The notes beneath the pieces are model-generated. The model searched no databases. It worked only from the letters and a program-made list of their open reading frames with translations, and was not told the origin of the DNA. The translations under genes were made by a program, and so were the position numbers. A stretch of DNA of 64,000 nt from Enterobacteriaceae bacterium (GTDB lineage: Bacteria > Pseudomonadota > Gammaproteobacteria > Enterobacterales > Enterobacteriaceae): positions 1 to 64,000 of the forward strand of contig CABIZV010000011.1 in NCBI GenBank assembly GCA_902363335.1, written 5' to 3'. This document shows, one piece after another, positions 34,388-43,512 of this stretch (the stretch's first letter is position 1; each line of letters starts with the position of its first letter).

Positions 34388-36550
34388 TTATACCGTTTCC
34401 AGTCTGGCGTAAGCTGCCACCAGCCATTTAATCCCTTGCCCCTGGAAAGCAACCTGAAGACGGCTATGCTCACCGCTGCCTTCCAGATTGACGATAGTCC
34501 CTTCGCCAAATTTTGCATGGCGAACGCGCTGCCCCAGCTTATAGCCGGTATCGTTCTCTGCCATCGGCGTGCCCATGCGCTGATGGTTAACCGGGCGGCT
34601 AACCGTGGCGCGCAGACGCACTTCCTCGACACAGCCTTCCGGTAGCTCGCCGATAAAGCGCGATGGGCGGTGATACACTTCTTTGCCATACAGACGGCGC
34701 GTTTCAGCGTAGGTCAGGGTCAGCTTTTGCATGGCGCGGGTGACACCAACATAGGCCAGACGGCGCTCTTCTTCCAGACGTCCGCCTTCATCCAGCGACA
34801 TCTGGCTCGGGAACATGCCCTCTTCCATACCGACGATAAATACCTGCGGGAACTCCAGACCTTTAGCCGAGTGCAGTGTCATCAACTGCACCGCATCCTG
34901 CCAGGTGTCGGCCTGACCTTCCCCGGCCTCCAGCGCCGCATGGGAGAGAAACGCCTGCAGCGGCAGCAAGTCTTCTTCTTCATCGTTGTAGCTGAACTGG
35001 CGCGTTGCCGTCACCAGTTCGTCTAAGTTTTCAATACGCGTCTGGCCTTTTTCGCCTTTCTCCTGCTCATACATCATGCGCAGGCCGGAATCTTTAATCA
35101 CCCGGTCAGTTTGCACGTGCAGCGGCATGTCGGCGGTTTCCTGAGCCAGCGCATCAATCAGCTCCATAAAGCGCTGTAATGCGCTTGCCGCGCGTCCGGC
35201 AAGGGCTTTTTCTTGCAGCAGTTCGCGACAGGCCTGCCACAGCGTCAGCTGGCGCTCACGCGAGGTCTGACGCACCACGTCCAGCGTACGATCGCCAATG
35301 CCGCGCGTTGGCGTATTCACCACACGTTCAAAAGCGGCGTCATCATTACGGTTGGAGATCAGACGCAGATAGGAGAGCGCATCTTTAATTTCCTGACGCT
35401 CGAAGAATCGCATCCCGCCGTAAATTCGGTACGGCATACTGACCTGTAACAAGGCCTCTTCCAGCACGCGCGATTGGGCGTTGCTGCGATAGAGAATGGC
35501 ACACTGCTCCAGCGCGCCGCCGTTGTCCTGCCAGGTTTTGATACGATTGACCACGAAGCGCGCTTCGTCGAGTTCGTTAAACGCACAGTAAAGGGAGATT
35601 GGCTCACCGTCGACACCGTCGGTCCAAAGCTTCTTACCCAGACGCCCGTTGTTGTTCTCAATCAGGGCGTTAGCGGCGCTCAGGATATTATTCGTTGAGC
35701 GATAGTTCTGCTCCAGACGAATGGTTTCGGCACCGGGGAAGTCGTTCAGGAAGCGCTGGATATTTTCCACTTGCGCGCCACGCCAGCCGTAGATTGACTG
35801 GTCATCATCGCCGACGATCATCACTTTGCCCGTGTCGCCCGCCAGCAGGCGGATCCATGCGTACTGAATGTTGTTAGTATCCTGGAATTCATCCACCAGA
35901 ATATTGGAGAAACGTTCACGGTAGTGCTGGAGGATATGCGGCTTGTTGAGCCATAGCTCGTGGGCGCGCAGCAGCAGCTCGGCGAAATCCACTAATCCGG
36001 CACGGTCGCACGCTTCCTGATAGGCCTGGTAAACCTTCTGCCAGGTTTGCTCCACCGGGTTGCCGTAGCTTTGCAGATGATGCGGGCGCAGCCCTTCGTC
36101 TTTCTGGCTGTTGATAAACCACATCGCCTGACGCGGCGGCCACTGTTTCTCATCAAGGTTCATCGCCTTGATCAGGCGCTTGAGCAAACGCAGCTGGTCT
36201 TCGCTGTCGAGGATCTGGAAATCCTGCGGCAGGTTGGCGTCGAGATGATGAGCGCGCAGCAGTCGGTGCGCCAGCCCGTGGAAGGTGCCAACCCACATAC
36301 CGCCCTGGGAGGTCCCCATCAACTGGGCGATACGGTGACGCATCTCCGCCGCCGCTTTGTTGGTAAAGGTCACAGCCATAATGGAGTACGGTGAGCAGTT
36401 TTCCACGCTTTGCAGCCAGGCGATACGGTGCACCAGCACACGTGTCTTACCACTGCCTGCCCCCGCCAGCACCAGCATATTGGTGCGCTTGGCCGCGACG
36501 GCTTCGCGCTGTTTATCATTGAGGCTGTCGAGCAGGTAAGAAACGTCCAT
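34388..36550 (-). CDS. uvrD: DNA helicase II UvrD
   Basis: Superfamily 1 3'-5' helicase for nucleotide excision repair and mismatch repair. From ATG 36550 there are 720 residues, as in E. coli, starting MDVSYLLDSLN. Helicase motifs: AGAGSGKT (Walker A) near residue 29, FTNKAA, VDEFQDTN, GDDDQSIYGWRGA, LEQNYRS, TLHSAKGLEF and VGVTRA. The C-terminus (KLGQRVRHAKFGEGTIV) is the Tudor-like RNA-polymerase-binding domain. An SOS box lies in its promoter region. Confidence 0.98.
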   Translation of the reverse strand: MDVSYLLDSLNDKQREAVAAKRTNMLVLAGAGSGKTRVLVHRIAWLQSVENCSPYSIMAVTFTNKAAAEMRHRIAQLMGTSQGGMWVGTFHGLAHRLLRAHHLDANLPQDFQILDSEDQLRLLKRLIKAMNLDEKQWPPRQAMWFINSQKDEGLRPHHLQSYGNPVEQTWQKVYQAYQEACDRAGLVDFAELLLRAHELWLNKPHILQHYRERFSNILVDEFQDTNNIQYAWIRLLAGDTGKVMIVGDDDQSIYGWRGAQVENIQRFLNDFPGAETIRLEQNYRSTNNILSAANALIENNNGRLGKKLWTDGVDGEPISLYCAFNELDEARFVVNRIKTWQDNGGALEQCAILYRSNAQSRVLEEALLQVSMPYRIYGGMRFFERQEIKDALSYLRLISNRNDDAAFERVVNTPTRGIGDRTLDVVRQTSRERQLTLWQACRELLQEKALAGRAASALQRFMELIDALAQETADMPLHVQTDRVIKDSGLRMMYEQEKGEKGQTRIENLDELVTATRQFSYNDEEEDLLPLQAFLSHAALEAGEGQADTWQDAVQLMTLHSAKGLEFPQVFIVGMEEGMFPSQMSLDEGGRLEEERRLAYVGVTRAMQKLTLTYAETRRLYGKEVYHRPSRFIGELPEGCVEEVRLRATVSRPVNHQRMGTPMAENDTGYKLGQRVRHAKFGEGTIVNLEGSGEHSRLQVAFQGQGIKWLVAAYARLETV

Positions 36551-36585
36551 TGGCACCGCCGGAAAAATAGAGGCCCAGTAATACA

Positions 36586-36601
36586 CTGGGAATTTATACA
36601 G
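36586..36601 (-). promoter_or_regulatory. LexA (SOS) box of uvrD
   Basis: On the minus strand CTGTATAAATTCCCAG matches the E. coli uvrD box (CTGT-N8-CCAG), 35 bp before the uvrD start codon and just downstream of the promoter. It indicates DNA-damage induction. Confidence 0.85.
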
Positions 36602-36612
36602 AGTTCTTGATG

Positions 36613-36640
36613 ATTATATCAGCGAGGTCAGAGATGCCAA
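36613..36640 (-). promoter_or_regulatory. uvrD promoter inside the yigB 3' end
   Basis: TTGGCA (36640-36635) and TATAAT (36618-36613) on the minus strand, 16 bp apart. The promoter lies within the last codons of yigB, as I recall for E. coli. Confidence 0.8.
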
Positions 36641-37330
36641 CCGCGAAATCTCAATGTGCGGCAACAAACGGCTATCCGCGGTCTGCATCAGGGCGGCATT
36701 TTCCGGTTTAATCCAGCACGCCTGCATGCCGCAGCGGATAGCGCCCGCAACGTCGGTGGTCAGGTCATCGCCCACGTGCAGGATCTCGCTAAGCGGCAAA
36801 TTCAGTTTTTGTGCCGCCAGATGGTACATATCGGCAAAAGGCTTGGAGCGCCCGTCGGGGCCGGCGCGCAGGACAAACTGGAAATAGTCGCTCAGGCCAA
36901 ACAGCTCCGGCTGAGCGTTACCGTTAGTGATCGCCACCAGCGGCCATTTTTGCGCAAGCTTAGTGAGCGTATCGTGGGTTTCCTGCGGTACATCAACCCG
37001 GCTACGCCACTCGGCGAAGTTCGCCATCGCCGCATCGGCGCCGTTGGCCGCCTCTTGTGCCGTGAGCCCGGCCTGACGCAGGCCGAATTCCAGCGCACGC
37101 CAGCGCCACTCGGTCACGTCGTGGTAAATCTCCGGTTCGCTTTTTAAGAGTTCATCACGCCAGCCTTGCAGCATGCGGGCGTCAAAGTCTGCCAGCACCG
37201 GATGGTAGCCACGAACAAAGCTCACCGACTCTTGCATCGTCCGGTCAATGACCGGGCGGTTATCATAAAGGGTATCGTCAAGGTCAAAGGTCAACGCGGC
37301 AATGGTGCCCAGCGGTCGATAAAAACGCAT
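36614..37330 (-). CDS. yigB: HAD phosphatase YigB (riboflavin pathway)
   Basis: HAD-superfamily phosphatase that can dephosphorylate 5-amino-6-(5-phospho-D-ribitylamino)uracil, the missing step of riboflavin synthesis, as well as FMN. The 238 residues equal the E. coli length. Motif I DLDDTLYDN is near residue 16, motif II ITNGNAQP near 133, and motif IV HVGDDLTTDV near 188. It overlaps xerC by one base. Confidence 0.93.
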   Translation of the reverse strand: MRFYRPLGTIAALTFDLDDTLYDNRPVIDRTMQESVSFVRGYHPVLADFDARMLQGWRDELLKSEPEIYHDVTEWRWRALEFGLRQAGLTAQEAANGADAAMANFAEWRSRVDVPQETHDTLTKLAQKWPLVAITNGNAQPELFGLSDYFQFVLRAGPDGRSKPFADMYHLAAQKLNLPLSEILHVGDDLTTDVAGAIRCGMQACWIKPENAALMQTADSRLLPHIEISRLASLTSLI

Positions 37331-38232
37331 TATTTCTCCCGTTTGGCGCGTGGATGCGCCGCATCGTACACCGTAGCAAGGTGTTGAAAATCAAGATGGG
37401 TATAGATTTGAGTGGTGGAAAGGTTCGCGTGGCCCAGCAGCTCCTGCACGCCGCGCAGATCGCCGCTCGACTCCAGCATGTGAGTGGCAAACGAGTGGCG
37501 CAATTTATGGGGATTCACATGGCTATTGAGCCCCTGCTTGATGCCCCATTCGGCAAAGCGTTTTTGCACATTGCGCGCGGAAATGCGCTTGCCTAATTTC
37601 GACAAAAACAGCGCATCATCATCGCCGCCAAACAATCCACGCAAGTCCAGCCAGTGCTCAATCCACGTCACGGCGTTGCGGCCAATCGGCAAGCGGCGCT
37701 CTTTGCTGCCCTTGCCCATCACCCACACTTCACCGGTATCTAAATCGAGATGTTTAATATCCAGCCCAACCAGCTCGGATAATCGCAGACCCGCACCGTA
37801 CATGACTTCAAGCATGGCGCGGTCGCGTACCGCCAGCGGATCGTTAAGGTCGATATCCAGCAGACGGTTGACGTCGTCGACGTCGATATTTTTCGGCAGA
37901 TGGCGCGGGGCTTTTGGGGCCGCAATCCCTTTTGCCGGGTTCGCCGGTAGTTCGCCCTGACTCACCATCCAGTCAAAGAAACTGCGCAGCGCCGACAGGC
38001 GTAGCGCCAGACTCGCGGCACCCAAACCTTTACGGCGGCTGCGGGTGGCGAAGCTACGCACCATTGCAGCATCACATTGTTGCCAGTTCTGCATGCCCAT
38101 GGCGGCGGCCAGTTCAATAATGGCATCAAGCTGACGCTGATAGTTCAGTAGCGTTATCGGGCTAAGCTGGCGCTCTACGCCCAGATAGCGCAAAAAGCGC
38201 GTGACGGCGGGCGCCAGAGAAAGGTCGGTCAT
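37330..38232 (-). CDS. xerC: Tyrosine recombinase XerC
   Basis: With XerD resolves chromosome and plasmid dimers at dif/cer sites. The 300 residues compare with 298 in E. coli. All catalytic residues are present: R150, K174, H242, R245, H268 and nucleophile Y277 (segments GAGLRLSELV, GKGSKERRLP, HKLRHSFATH, LGHANLSTTQIYTH). It overlaps yigA by 4 bp and yigB by 1 bp in the dapF-yigA-xerC-yigB operon. Confidence 0.97.
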   Translation of the reverse strand: MTDLSLAPAVTRFLRYLGVERQLSPITLLNYQRQLDAIIELAAAMGMQNWQQCDAAMVRSFATRSRRKGLGAASLALRLSALRSFFDWMVSQGELPANPAKGIAAPKAPRHLPKNIDVDDVNRLLDIDLNDPLAVRDRAMLEVMYGAGLRLSELVGLDIKHLDLDTGEVWVMGKGSKERRLPIGRNAVTWIEHWLDLRGLFGGDDDALFLSKLGKRISARNVQKRFAEWGIKQGLNSHVNPHKLRHSFATHMLESSGDLRGVQELLGHANLSTTQIYTHLDFQHLATVYDAAHPRAKREK

Positions 38233-38936
38233 ACGCGTTCAATCCAGCGTTCCAGCAGGCCTGGAAGCATCAGCGCAATCTCCTGCAATAATTGCGTTCC
38301 CTGCTCCGGTTGGTAATGCTGCGGGTCACGGCTACTGAATAAGATAACCCCAAGATCGCCATCGCTGCCCATCATCGACATCGCCACGGAACCCACGGCT
38401 TTAGCTTCTGGCAGCACCAGTAGCAGTTCTGGGCCGTTGAGATTGCCAAGATAGTGGTTTGATTGGCCTAAACGCTGAATGCGCAGCGGCTCGAATGCCT
38501 GGCGCGAAAGCACCAGGTGGGTGTATTTCGACGGTGCGCCCAAACGCCAGCGATCGGAAAACAACCGCAGCGATGCGCCCGCCAGCCCCAGCTCGCGCGC
38601 CCAACGGTGAAAGCGTAACAGGAGATCATCGAGACTTTCCGCACAGGCCAGACGATTTTGCAGATGCAGCAGACGGTAGAACAGCCCTTCATTGGCCGCT
38701 GCCTGATCCATCAGCTGGTCCATATTCTCTTCCAGCATGGCGATATAGTTGCGCGAGCGCGCCATGTGCCACTCCACCAGCGACACCATGCCGCGCACCG
38801 GGTGCGGCACGCGCATTTGCTCGACAACAGCGGCATTTCGAATAAAGAATTCAGGATGTTGCAACAGATAATCGACAACCGCACCGTCATTTAGCGCAAT
38901 GGCTGCATCCTGTTGTTCTTCCCCGACATGTTTCAT
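38229..38936 (-). CDS. yigA: DUF484 family protein YigA
   Basis: A 235-residue DUF484 protein of unknown function. The N-terminal helical part (VVDYLLQHPEFFIRN) and a coiled segment near residues 65-85 precede a GAF-like domain with LLVLPEAKAVGSVAMSMMG. It is always found between dapF and xerC in enterics, with 4-bp overlaps on both sides, suggesting coupled translation. Confidence 0.9.
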   Translation of the reverse strand: MKHVGEEQQDAAIALNDGAVVDYLLQHPEFFIRNAAVVEQMRVPHPVRGMVSLVEWHMARSRNYIAMLEENMDQLMDQAAANEGLFYRLLHLQNRLACAESLDDLLLRFHRWARELGLAGASLRLFSDRWRLGAPSKYTHLVLSRQAFEPLRIQRLGQSNHYLGNLNGPELLLVLPEAKAVGSVAMSMMGSDGDLGVILFSSRDPQHYQPEQGTQLLQEIALMLPGLLERWIERV

Positions 38937-39757
38937 AGATGAATAAATCCGTCATAGACGTGTGCCGCCGGGCCAGTCATAAACAGCGGTTGGCCCGGGC
39001 CTTTCCAGGCGATATCAAGACGCCCGCCCGGCAATTCCACGCGCACTTCCTGGGCCAACAAACCTTGTTGAATGCCGACCGCAACCGCCGCACACGCCCC
39101 GCTTCCGCAGGCTTGGGTTTCACCGGCGCCGCGCTCATACACGCGCAAACGGATATGTTCACGCGCGACAATCTGCATAAAACCAATGTTTGCACGTTCA
39201 GGAAAGCGCTCATGGCTTTCCATGACCGGGCCAAGCGTTTCGACCGCCGCAGTATCGACGTTATCGACCTGAATCACGCAGTGCGGATTGCCCATGGAAA
39301 CCACGCCGCACAATACTGTCTGTTCCGCCACACGCATAATATAGGTCTTTTCCGCTTTGTTGGCGCGGAAAGGAACCTGTGACGGTTCAAAGTTTGGCTC
39401 GCCCATATTAACGCGAACCAGTTCGTCGTCCGTTACGGTTAATACCATACGACCATTTGCCGTGCTCACACGGATGTCACGTTTATTGGTCAGGCCTTTC
39501 AGACGCACGAAACGGGCAAAACAGCGCGCACCGTTTCCGCATTGAGACACCTCGCTGCCATCAGCGTTGAAAATGCGGTAGTGAAAATCCAGGTCAGGAT
39601 CGTAAGGCGGCTCGACGACCAACAGCTGGTCGAAGCCCACGCCATGATGCCTGTCCGCCAGGCGACGAATCAGCTCTGGCGAGAAAAAAACATTCTGCGT
39701 TACCGCGTCGACAACCATGAAATCGTTGCCGAGGCCATGCATTTTAGAAAACTGCAT
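38933..39757 (-). CDS. dapF: Diaminopimelate epimerase
   Basis: Converts LL- to meso-diaminopimelate for lysine and peptidoglycan synthesis, without a cofactor. From ATG 39757 there are 274 residues, as in E. coli; the ATG just before it would add one methionine. The two catalytic cysteines are in SQCGNGARCF near residue 73 and QACGSGAC near 217. It follows lptM by 35 bp. Confidence 0.97.
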   Translation of the reverse strand: MQFSKMHGLGNDFMVVDAVTQNVFFSPELIRRLADRHHGVGFDQLLVVEPPYDPDLDFHYRIFNADGSEVSQCGNGARCFARFVRLKGLTNKRDIRVSTANGRMVLTVTDDELVRVNMGEPNFEPSQVPFRANKAEKTYIMRVAEQTVLCGVVSMGNPHCVIQVDNVDTAAVETLGPVMESHERFPERANIGFMQIVAREHIRLRVYERGAGETQACGSGACAAVAVGIQQGLLAQEVRVELPGGRLDIAWKGPGQPLFMTGPAAHVYDGFIHL

Positions 39758-39792
39758 CATCTACTCCAGTTGCGCGGAACAGAACGTATTAA

Positions 39793-39996
39793 TTAGTAAT
39801 TAACCTGCGTTGGGCCGCCGGTATCGCCACGATTATTGCGATCCGGAACATCGCTCTGGATAGGGTTGCTCACAGGGTGGGTCGGCGGAGCCGCCGTTTT
39901 ATCAGCCGGAGGAAAATAGAGCGGGCCTTTCAGGCCGCAGCCAGCAAGGCTAAACAATGCGAGTAACAGCGCCAGCGGTCGAAAAATATTATTCAT
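39793..39996 (-). CDS. lptM: LPS translocon maturation lipoprotein LptM
   Basis: A 67-residue lipoprotein (formerly YifL) that helps LptD fold and form its correct disulfides in the outer membrane. The signal peptide ends in the lipobox LAGC, with the lipidated cysteine at about residue 20; the mature part starts CGLKGPLYFPP. It is the first gene of the dapF operon and diverges from cyaY. Confidence 0.92.
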   Translation of the reverse strand: MNNIFRPLALLLALFSLAGCGLKGPLYFPPADKTAAPPTHPVSNPIQSDVPDRNNRGDTGGPTQVNY

Positions 39997-40134
39997 TGTG
40001 AAGATGCCTGTTGTTCAATGCTTTCTATTTTCTATCATCGCAGGAGAAGCCGCAAAAGCAAGTGTTAAGCGCCTGACTGCAACGTGATTTGTTTCACGCT
40101 ATACTGCCGAATCACTAAAAAACGGGAAACAACC

Positions 40135-40455
40135 ATGAACGACAGTGAATTTCATCAATTGGCCGATACCCTATGGATGACCATTGAAGAGCGCCTGGAC
40201 GATTGGGAAGGCGACAGCGATATCGACTGCGAAATCAACGGCGGCGTGCTCACCCTCAGCTTTGAAAACGGCAGCAAAATTATTATTAACCGCCAGGAAC
40301 CGCTGCATCAGGTGTGGCTGGCGACCAAGCAAGGCGGCTACCATTTTGACCTGAAGGGCGATGAGTGGATTTGCGACCGCAGCGGTGAAAGCTTCTGGGA
40401 TTTGCTGGAACAAGCCGCAACGCAGCAGGCGGGTGAAGAAGTTAGCTTCCGTTAA
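40135..40455 (+). CDS. cyaY: Frataxin-like iron protein CyaY
   Basis: Frataxin homologue that binds iron and modulates IscS-dependent Fe-S assembly. From ATG 40135 there are 106 residues, as in E. coli, beginning MNDSEFHQLAD. The acidic first helix (ERLDDWEGDSDIDCEI) carries the iron-binding surface. A longer in-frame start at 40084 lacks conservation and is rejected. A REP pair follows. Confidence 0.95.
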   Translation: MNDSEFHQLADTLWMTIEERLDDWEGDSDIDCEINGGVLTLSFENGSKIIINRQEPLHQVWLATKQGGYHFDLKGDEWICDRSGESFWDLLEQAATQQAGEEVSFR

Positions 40456-40462
40456 GGCTGAT

Positions 40463-40547
40463 TGCCGGATGGCGGTGTAAACACCTTATCCGGCCTACAA
40501 ACGCTGCGAAACAAGTAGGCCGGATAAGGCTAAGCCGCCATCCGGCA
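40463..40547. repeat. REP/BIME pair between cyaY and cyaA
   Basis: Two inverted REP units, 40463-40498 (TGCCGGATGGCGG...TTATCCGGCCTACA) and 40514-40547 (GTAGGCCGGATAAGG...CCATCCGGCA), lie between the convergent 3' ends of cyaY and cyaA. Confidence 0.85.
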
Positions 40548-40553
40548 CTAAAA

Positions 40554-43103
40554 TTAAGAGAAGTACTGTTGCAGCAGCGGCGTATTATCGTTGTCCTGAT
40601 TGGACGGTGGCGGTGGCGTGATCGTCTGGCTACGGAATGGGATCACCTGCGTGCGGCCATCGACCTTCACAATCTGGTAGAACTGCGGCAGGTTGAAGTT
40701 GATGAAGCTTGAGCCGTAGGTAAAGCGATCGTGCGACGATGAGTAGAAACGACTGACGTCACGCACCAGCTCCTCTTTACTGCCCTCACAGTGGTGATAT
40801 ACCTCTGCGCGATTGCTCTCGTCGAGAATGTAGATATTAAAGCCCTGATCTTCGCCCGATGCTTCAAAGAAGAACTGAATAATCCCTTCGCTGGCAAAAC
40901 CATCCACGACCGGCGGTAACTCCACATGGTTGGTCTCAACTTGTACCGACAGGCCATGCAGCTTGTTGTGCGAGATCGCGCCGTAGAACTCAATGGCGTT
41001 TTCCAGCTTCTGCACCGACACGTTCAGGCGCTCAAAGAACAGCCCCCAGGTCTGCCCGGAGACGCGCAGCGCTTTAAAGCGCCCGGTTTCGTGACGGGTG
41101 CTGGAGAGGCGCAGCTCAATACATTCAGATACCAGCTGCTGTACGCGGGTACGAATTAAGCCACGCAGATGCTGGCTGTAGCAGAACACTTCAACGCTAT
41201 CCGGCGGCGCAGCATCCTGGTGCATTTTGCCCAGAATGGTTTTCAGCGCCTCAATCATCGCCTGTTCGCCGTTAAAGTGCAGCGTACGCACCTCGTTCCA
41301 CGAGTTGCGGTACAGCAGGTCGACGCTGCCGACCAGGCATTTTTGATCTTCGCCAAAACTGAAGGTATCAAGCTTACGGAAGTCGAAATGCACCACCTGA
41401 TTGCGGAACGCCGCCGTCGGGTCATATTCGAGGTTCACGATAATCGCCAGATGGCGAATTTCGCACGGGCTGTACAGCGCTTTCGGCGTCGGTGACGGTA
41501 AACGCAGCGGGAAGTGGTGCGATACGTCGGCGACCATTTCCTGAAGCTTCGCCAGGTCAACAATCCCATTGCCTTTAATATACAGGCGCGTACGGGAGGT
41601 CAATAGGCCGTTAAACCAGGCCCAGGCCACCAGCTTATTAAGATAGCGGTTATATTCCAGCGGCTGGTGACTAACGATAGATTCCATGTTCGGCGCACGG
41701 TTGTAGAGATACCAACCCGTACGGTTAGCGCGTCCCGGCGGAACATAGATAAAGGTCAAATTCGGTTCGGAAAGATCCGGGGAAATTTGCGGGTTCACCA
41801 GCGTGACTTTACCCGGCAATGCTTCAAACGCCGCGTACAGTTTACGCGTTAGCACGCCGATATCCTGCGGGCTGGCGGAAACGCTGAGATTATTGCGGCG
41901 AGCAAAGCGGATCAGATTACGATAGCTTTGCATCATGGCATCAAGCAGCTCGTTGTGCGCTTCACGCACCTGATCGATTTTCCAGTTGGCGCGGTTGTCG
42001 AGCATTGCCAGACGTTCTTCGCTCCAGCCCCACTCTTTGACCAGTTGCCCCACCACTTCACGACGCCAGCCAACGCAGGCACGCTCACGGCTGAGCTTTT
42101 CGCAGACTTTCAGGTAGAAACAGCGACGCACAAGATCGAGGCGGGTTTCATCTTCAATCGCCTTCAGATACTCGGTGACGCGCTCCAGCATCATGCAGTA
42201 GGCATCAAGGCCAAAGGAGACAATCTCGCCATCGTGCAGACGCTGTTTGATATCTTTCGCCAACAGGCGGGTATTCGGGTATTCCCAGGAATAGGCTTCC
42301 AGCAGCAGGGTTTTCAACACCGCTTTGTACGGTGAATCAATACTCTTGTAAAGCTGCCACAGGCTGGCGCCAAAGTACTCTTCGGCAGAGAGCGAGCTCA
42401 ATCCGCCGAGGTCGAGCCATTCGTTTGGCGTCAATACACCCTGCGCGTAGAGCGTCATCACGTAATCGTCGTAATGCTCTTCTTCTTCGCACGGCACCAT
42501 ATTCCACAGAATACGTTTACCCGCGAGGCGCACTGCCGTACGGTAAAATTCGTCGAGCAATAAAATGTGCTGCGTTGAACCGCAGTCTTCGCCACCGAGG
42601 CTGCCGCTTTCATTGTGACGGAAGCGGTTTTCGTCGATCAGGAAGAAGCTGACTTCAACGCCCAGCGAGGCCGCCCAGCTTTCCAGCAGGCTACATTTTC
42701 GCTGCAATAATTGGCGTTCATCGTTATCCAGCCACGACTGGTGGCAGACCCAGATATCGAGGTCTGAGGAACAGCTTTGCCCAACGGACGAGGTGCTGCC
42801 CATTGAGTAGATGCCCGTTATCGGCAGCTCGCCCTTCGCAGAGGTCTGCGGCGGCATACCGCGGTGCAGTTCGAGCTCATCCAGGTAATGGCGTTGGGTT
42901 TCATCAGGCGTGTAGATGCAGATGCCCTTGGGAACGTTACCGTCAAGGTAACCCGGCATCAGCGGATGATGATAATGTAATAATGTCGGCAGTAGACTGT
43001 ATACCTGCTGGAAAGCAGGGCCCATGGCTGCAAGCGCGCGATCTACACGCAGTTGGTTGATAGCATCCAGTCTCTGTTTTAGCGTCTCAATATAGAGGTA
43101 CAA
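40554..43103 (-). CDS. cyaA: Class I adenylate cyclase
   Basis: Makes cAMP, the CRP effector, under control of the glucose phosphotransferase system. The class I catalytic domain occupies about residues 1-540 (GSTSSVGQSCSSDLDIWVCH near 114); the C-terminal part is regulatory. The start is a TTG at 43103, as in E. coli, giving 849 residues (E. coli 848) and the N-terminus MYLYIETLKQ. An upstream in-frame ATG at 43124 exists. The weak TTG start keeps expression low, and a CRP site lies in the promoter region. Confidence 0.95.
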   Translation of the reverse strand: MYLYIETLKQRLDAINQLRVDRALAAMGPAFQQVYSLLPTLLHYHHPLMPGYLDGNVPKGICIYTPDETQRHYLDELELHRGMPPQTSAKGELPITGIYSMGSTSSVGQSCSSDLDIWVCHQSWLDNDERQLLQRKCSLLESWAASLGVEVSFFLIDENRFRHNESGSLGGEDCGSTQHILLLDEFYRTAVRLAGKRILWNMVPCEEEEHYDDYVMTLYAQGVLTPNEWLDLGGLSSLSAEEYFGASLWQLYKSIDSPYKAVLKTLLLEAYSWEYPNTRLLAKDIKQRLHDGEIVSFGLDAYCMMLERVTEYLKAIEDETRLDLVRRCFYLKVCEKLSRERACVGWRREVVGQLVKEWGWSEERLAMLDNRANWKIDQVREAHNELLDAMMQSYRNLIRFARRNNLSVSASPQDIGVLTRKLYAAFEALPGKVTLVNPQISPDLSEPNLTFIYVPPGRANRTGWYLYNRAPNMESIVSHQPLEYNRYLNKLVAWAWFNGLLTSRTRLYIKGNGIVDLAKLQEMVADVSHHFPLRLPSPTPKALYSPCEIRHLAIIVNLEYDPTAAFRNQVVHFDFRKLDTFSFGEDQKCLVGSVDLLYRNSWNEVRTLHFNGEQAMIEALKTILGKMHQDAAPPDSVEVFCYSQHLRGLIRTRVQQLVSECIELRLSSTRHETGRFKALRVSGQTWGLFFERLNVSVQKLENAIEFYGAISHNKLHGLSVQVETNHVELPPVVDGFASEGIIQFFFEASGEDQGFNIYILDESNRAEVYHHCEGSKEELVRDVSRFYSSSHDRFTYGSSFINFNLPQFYQIVKVDGRTQVIPFRSQTITPPPPSNQDNDNTPLLQQYFS

Positions 43104-43245
43104 GACATATCGCCTGATGTTCAAACCTCGACGTATCTTTAAGTCATACAGGTACGGAGGTTTTTAGTATTTCAACAAGAAGAACCGTTACCGTTTCTCG
43201 TCCGCCGTTGTGATGATTAAAATTCGGACAAAAAATGGTTTAAAA

Positions 43246-43261
43246 CGTGATCAATCTAACA
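43246..43261 (-). promoter_or_regulatory. CRP site in the cyaA promoter region
   Basis: On the minus strand TGTTAGATTGATCACG matches the CRP half-sites (TGTTA-N6-TCACG), with the flanking bases (GTTTTAAACCATTTTTT) resembling E. coli cyaA P2, where cAMP-CRP represses. The region 43104-43512 is the control region between the divergent cyaA and hemC; I did not fix the hemC promoter. Confidence 0.75.
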
Positions 43262-43512
43262 CCTTGCCGGTTGACGGTAAAGAATGTTGCACTACAACAA
43301 GTGTAGCATTGAATGCTGTTGTAAACCCCGGCATACGATCAAGACAGTGCCAGTAATACCACGTAAACACAACTCCGTTTACGTCTGCCATCATTTACAC
43401 AACGGGCACGCTTCCTGCATTGCGATTTGTTCTGAGTATGAAACCCTGAAAACTAACATCATTAAGTCAACAATGTTAGGATGAAGAACGGACGATAATG
43501 ACGGTAACAAGC

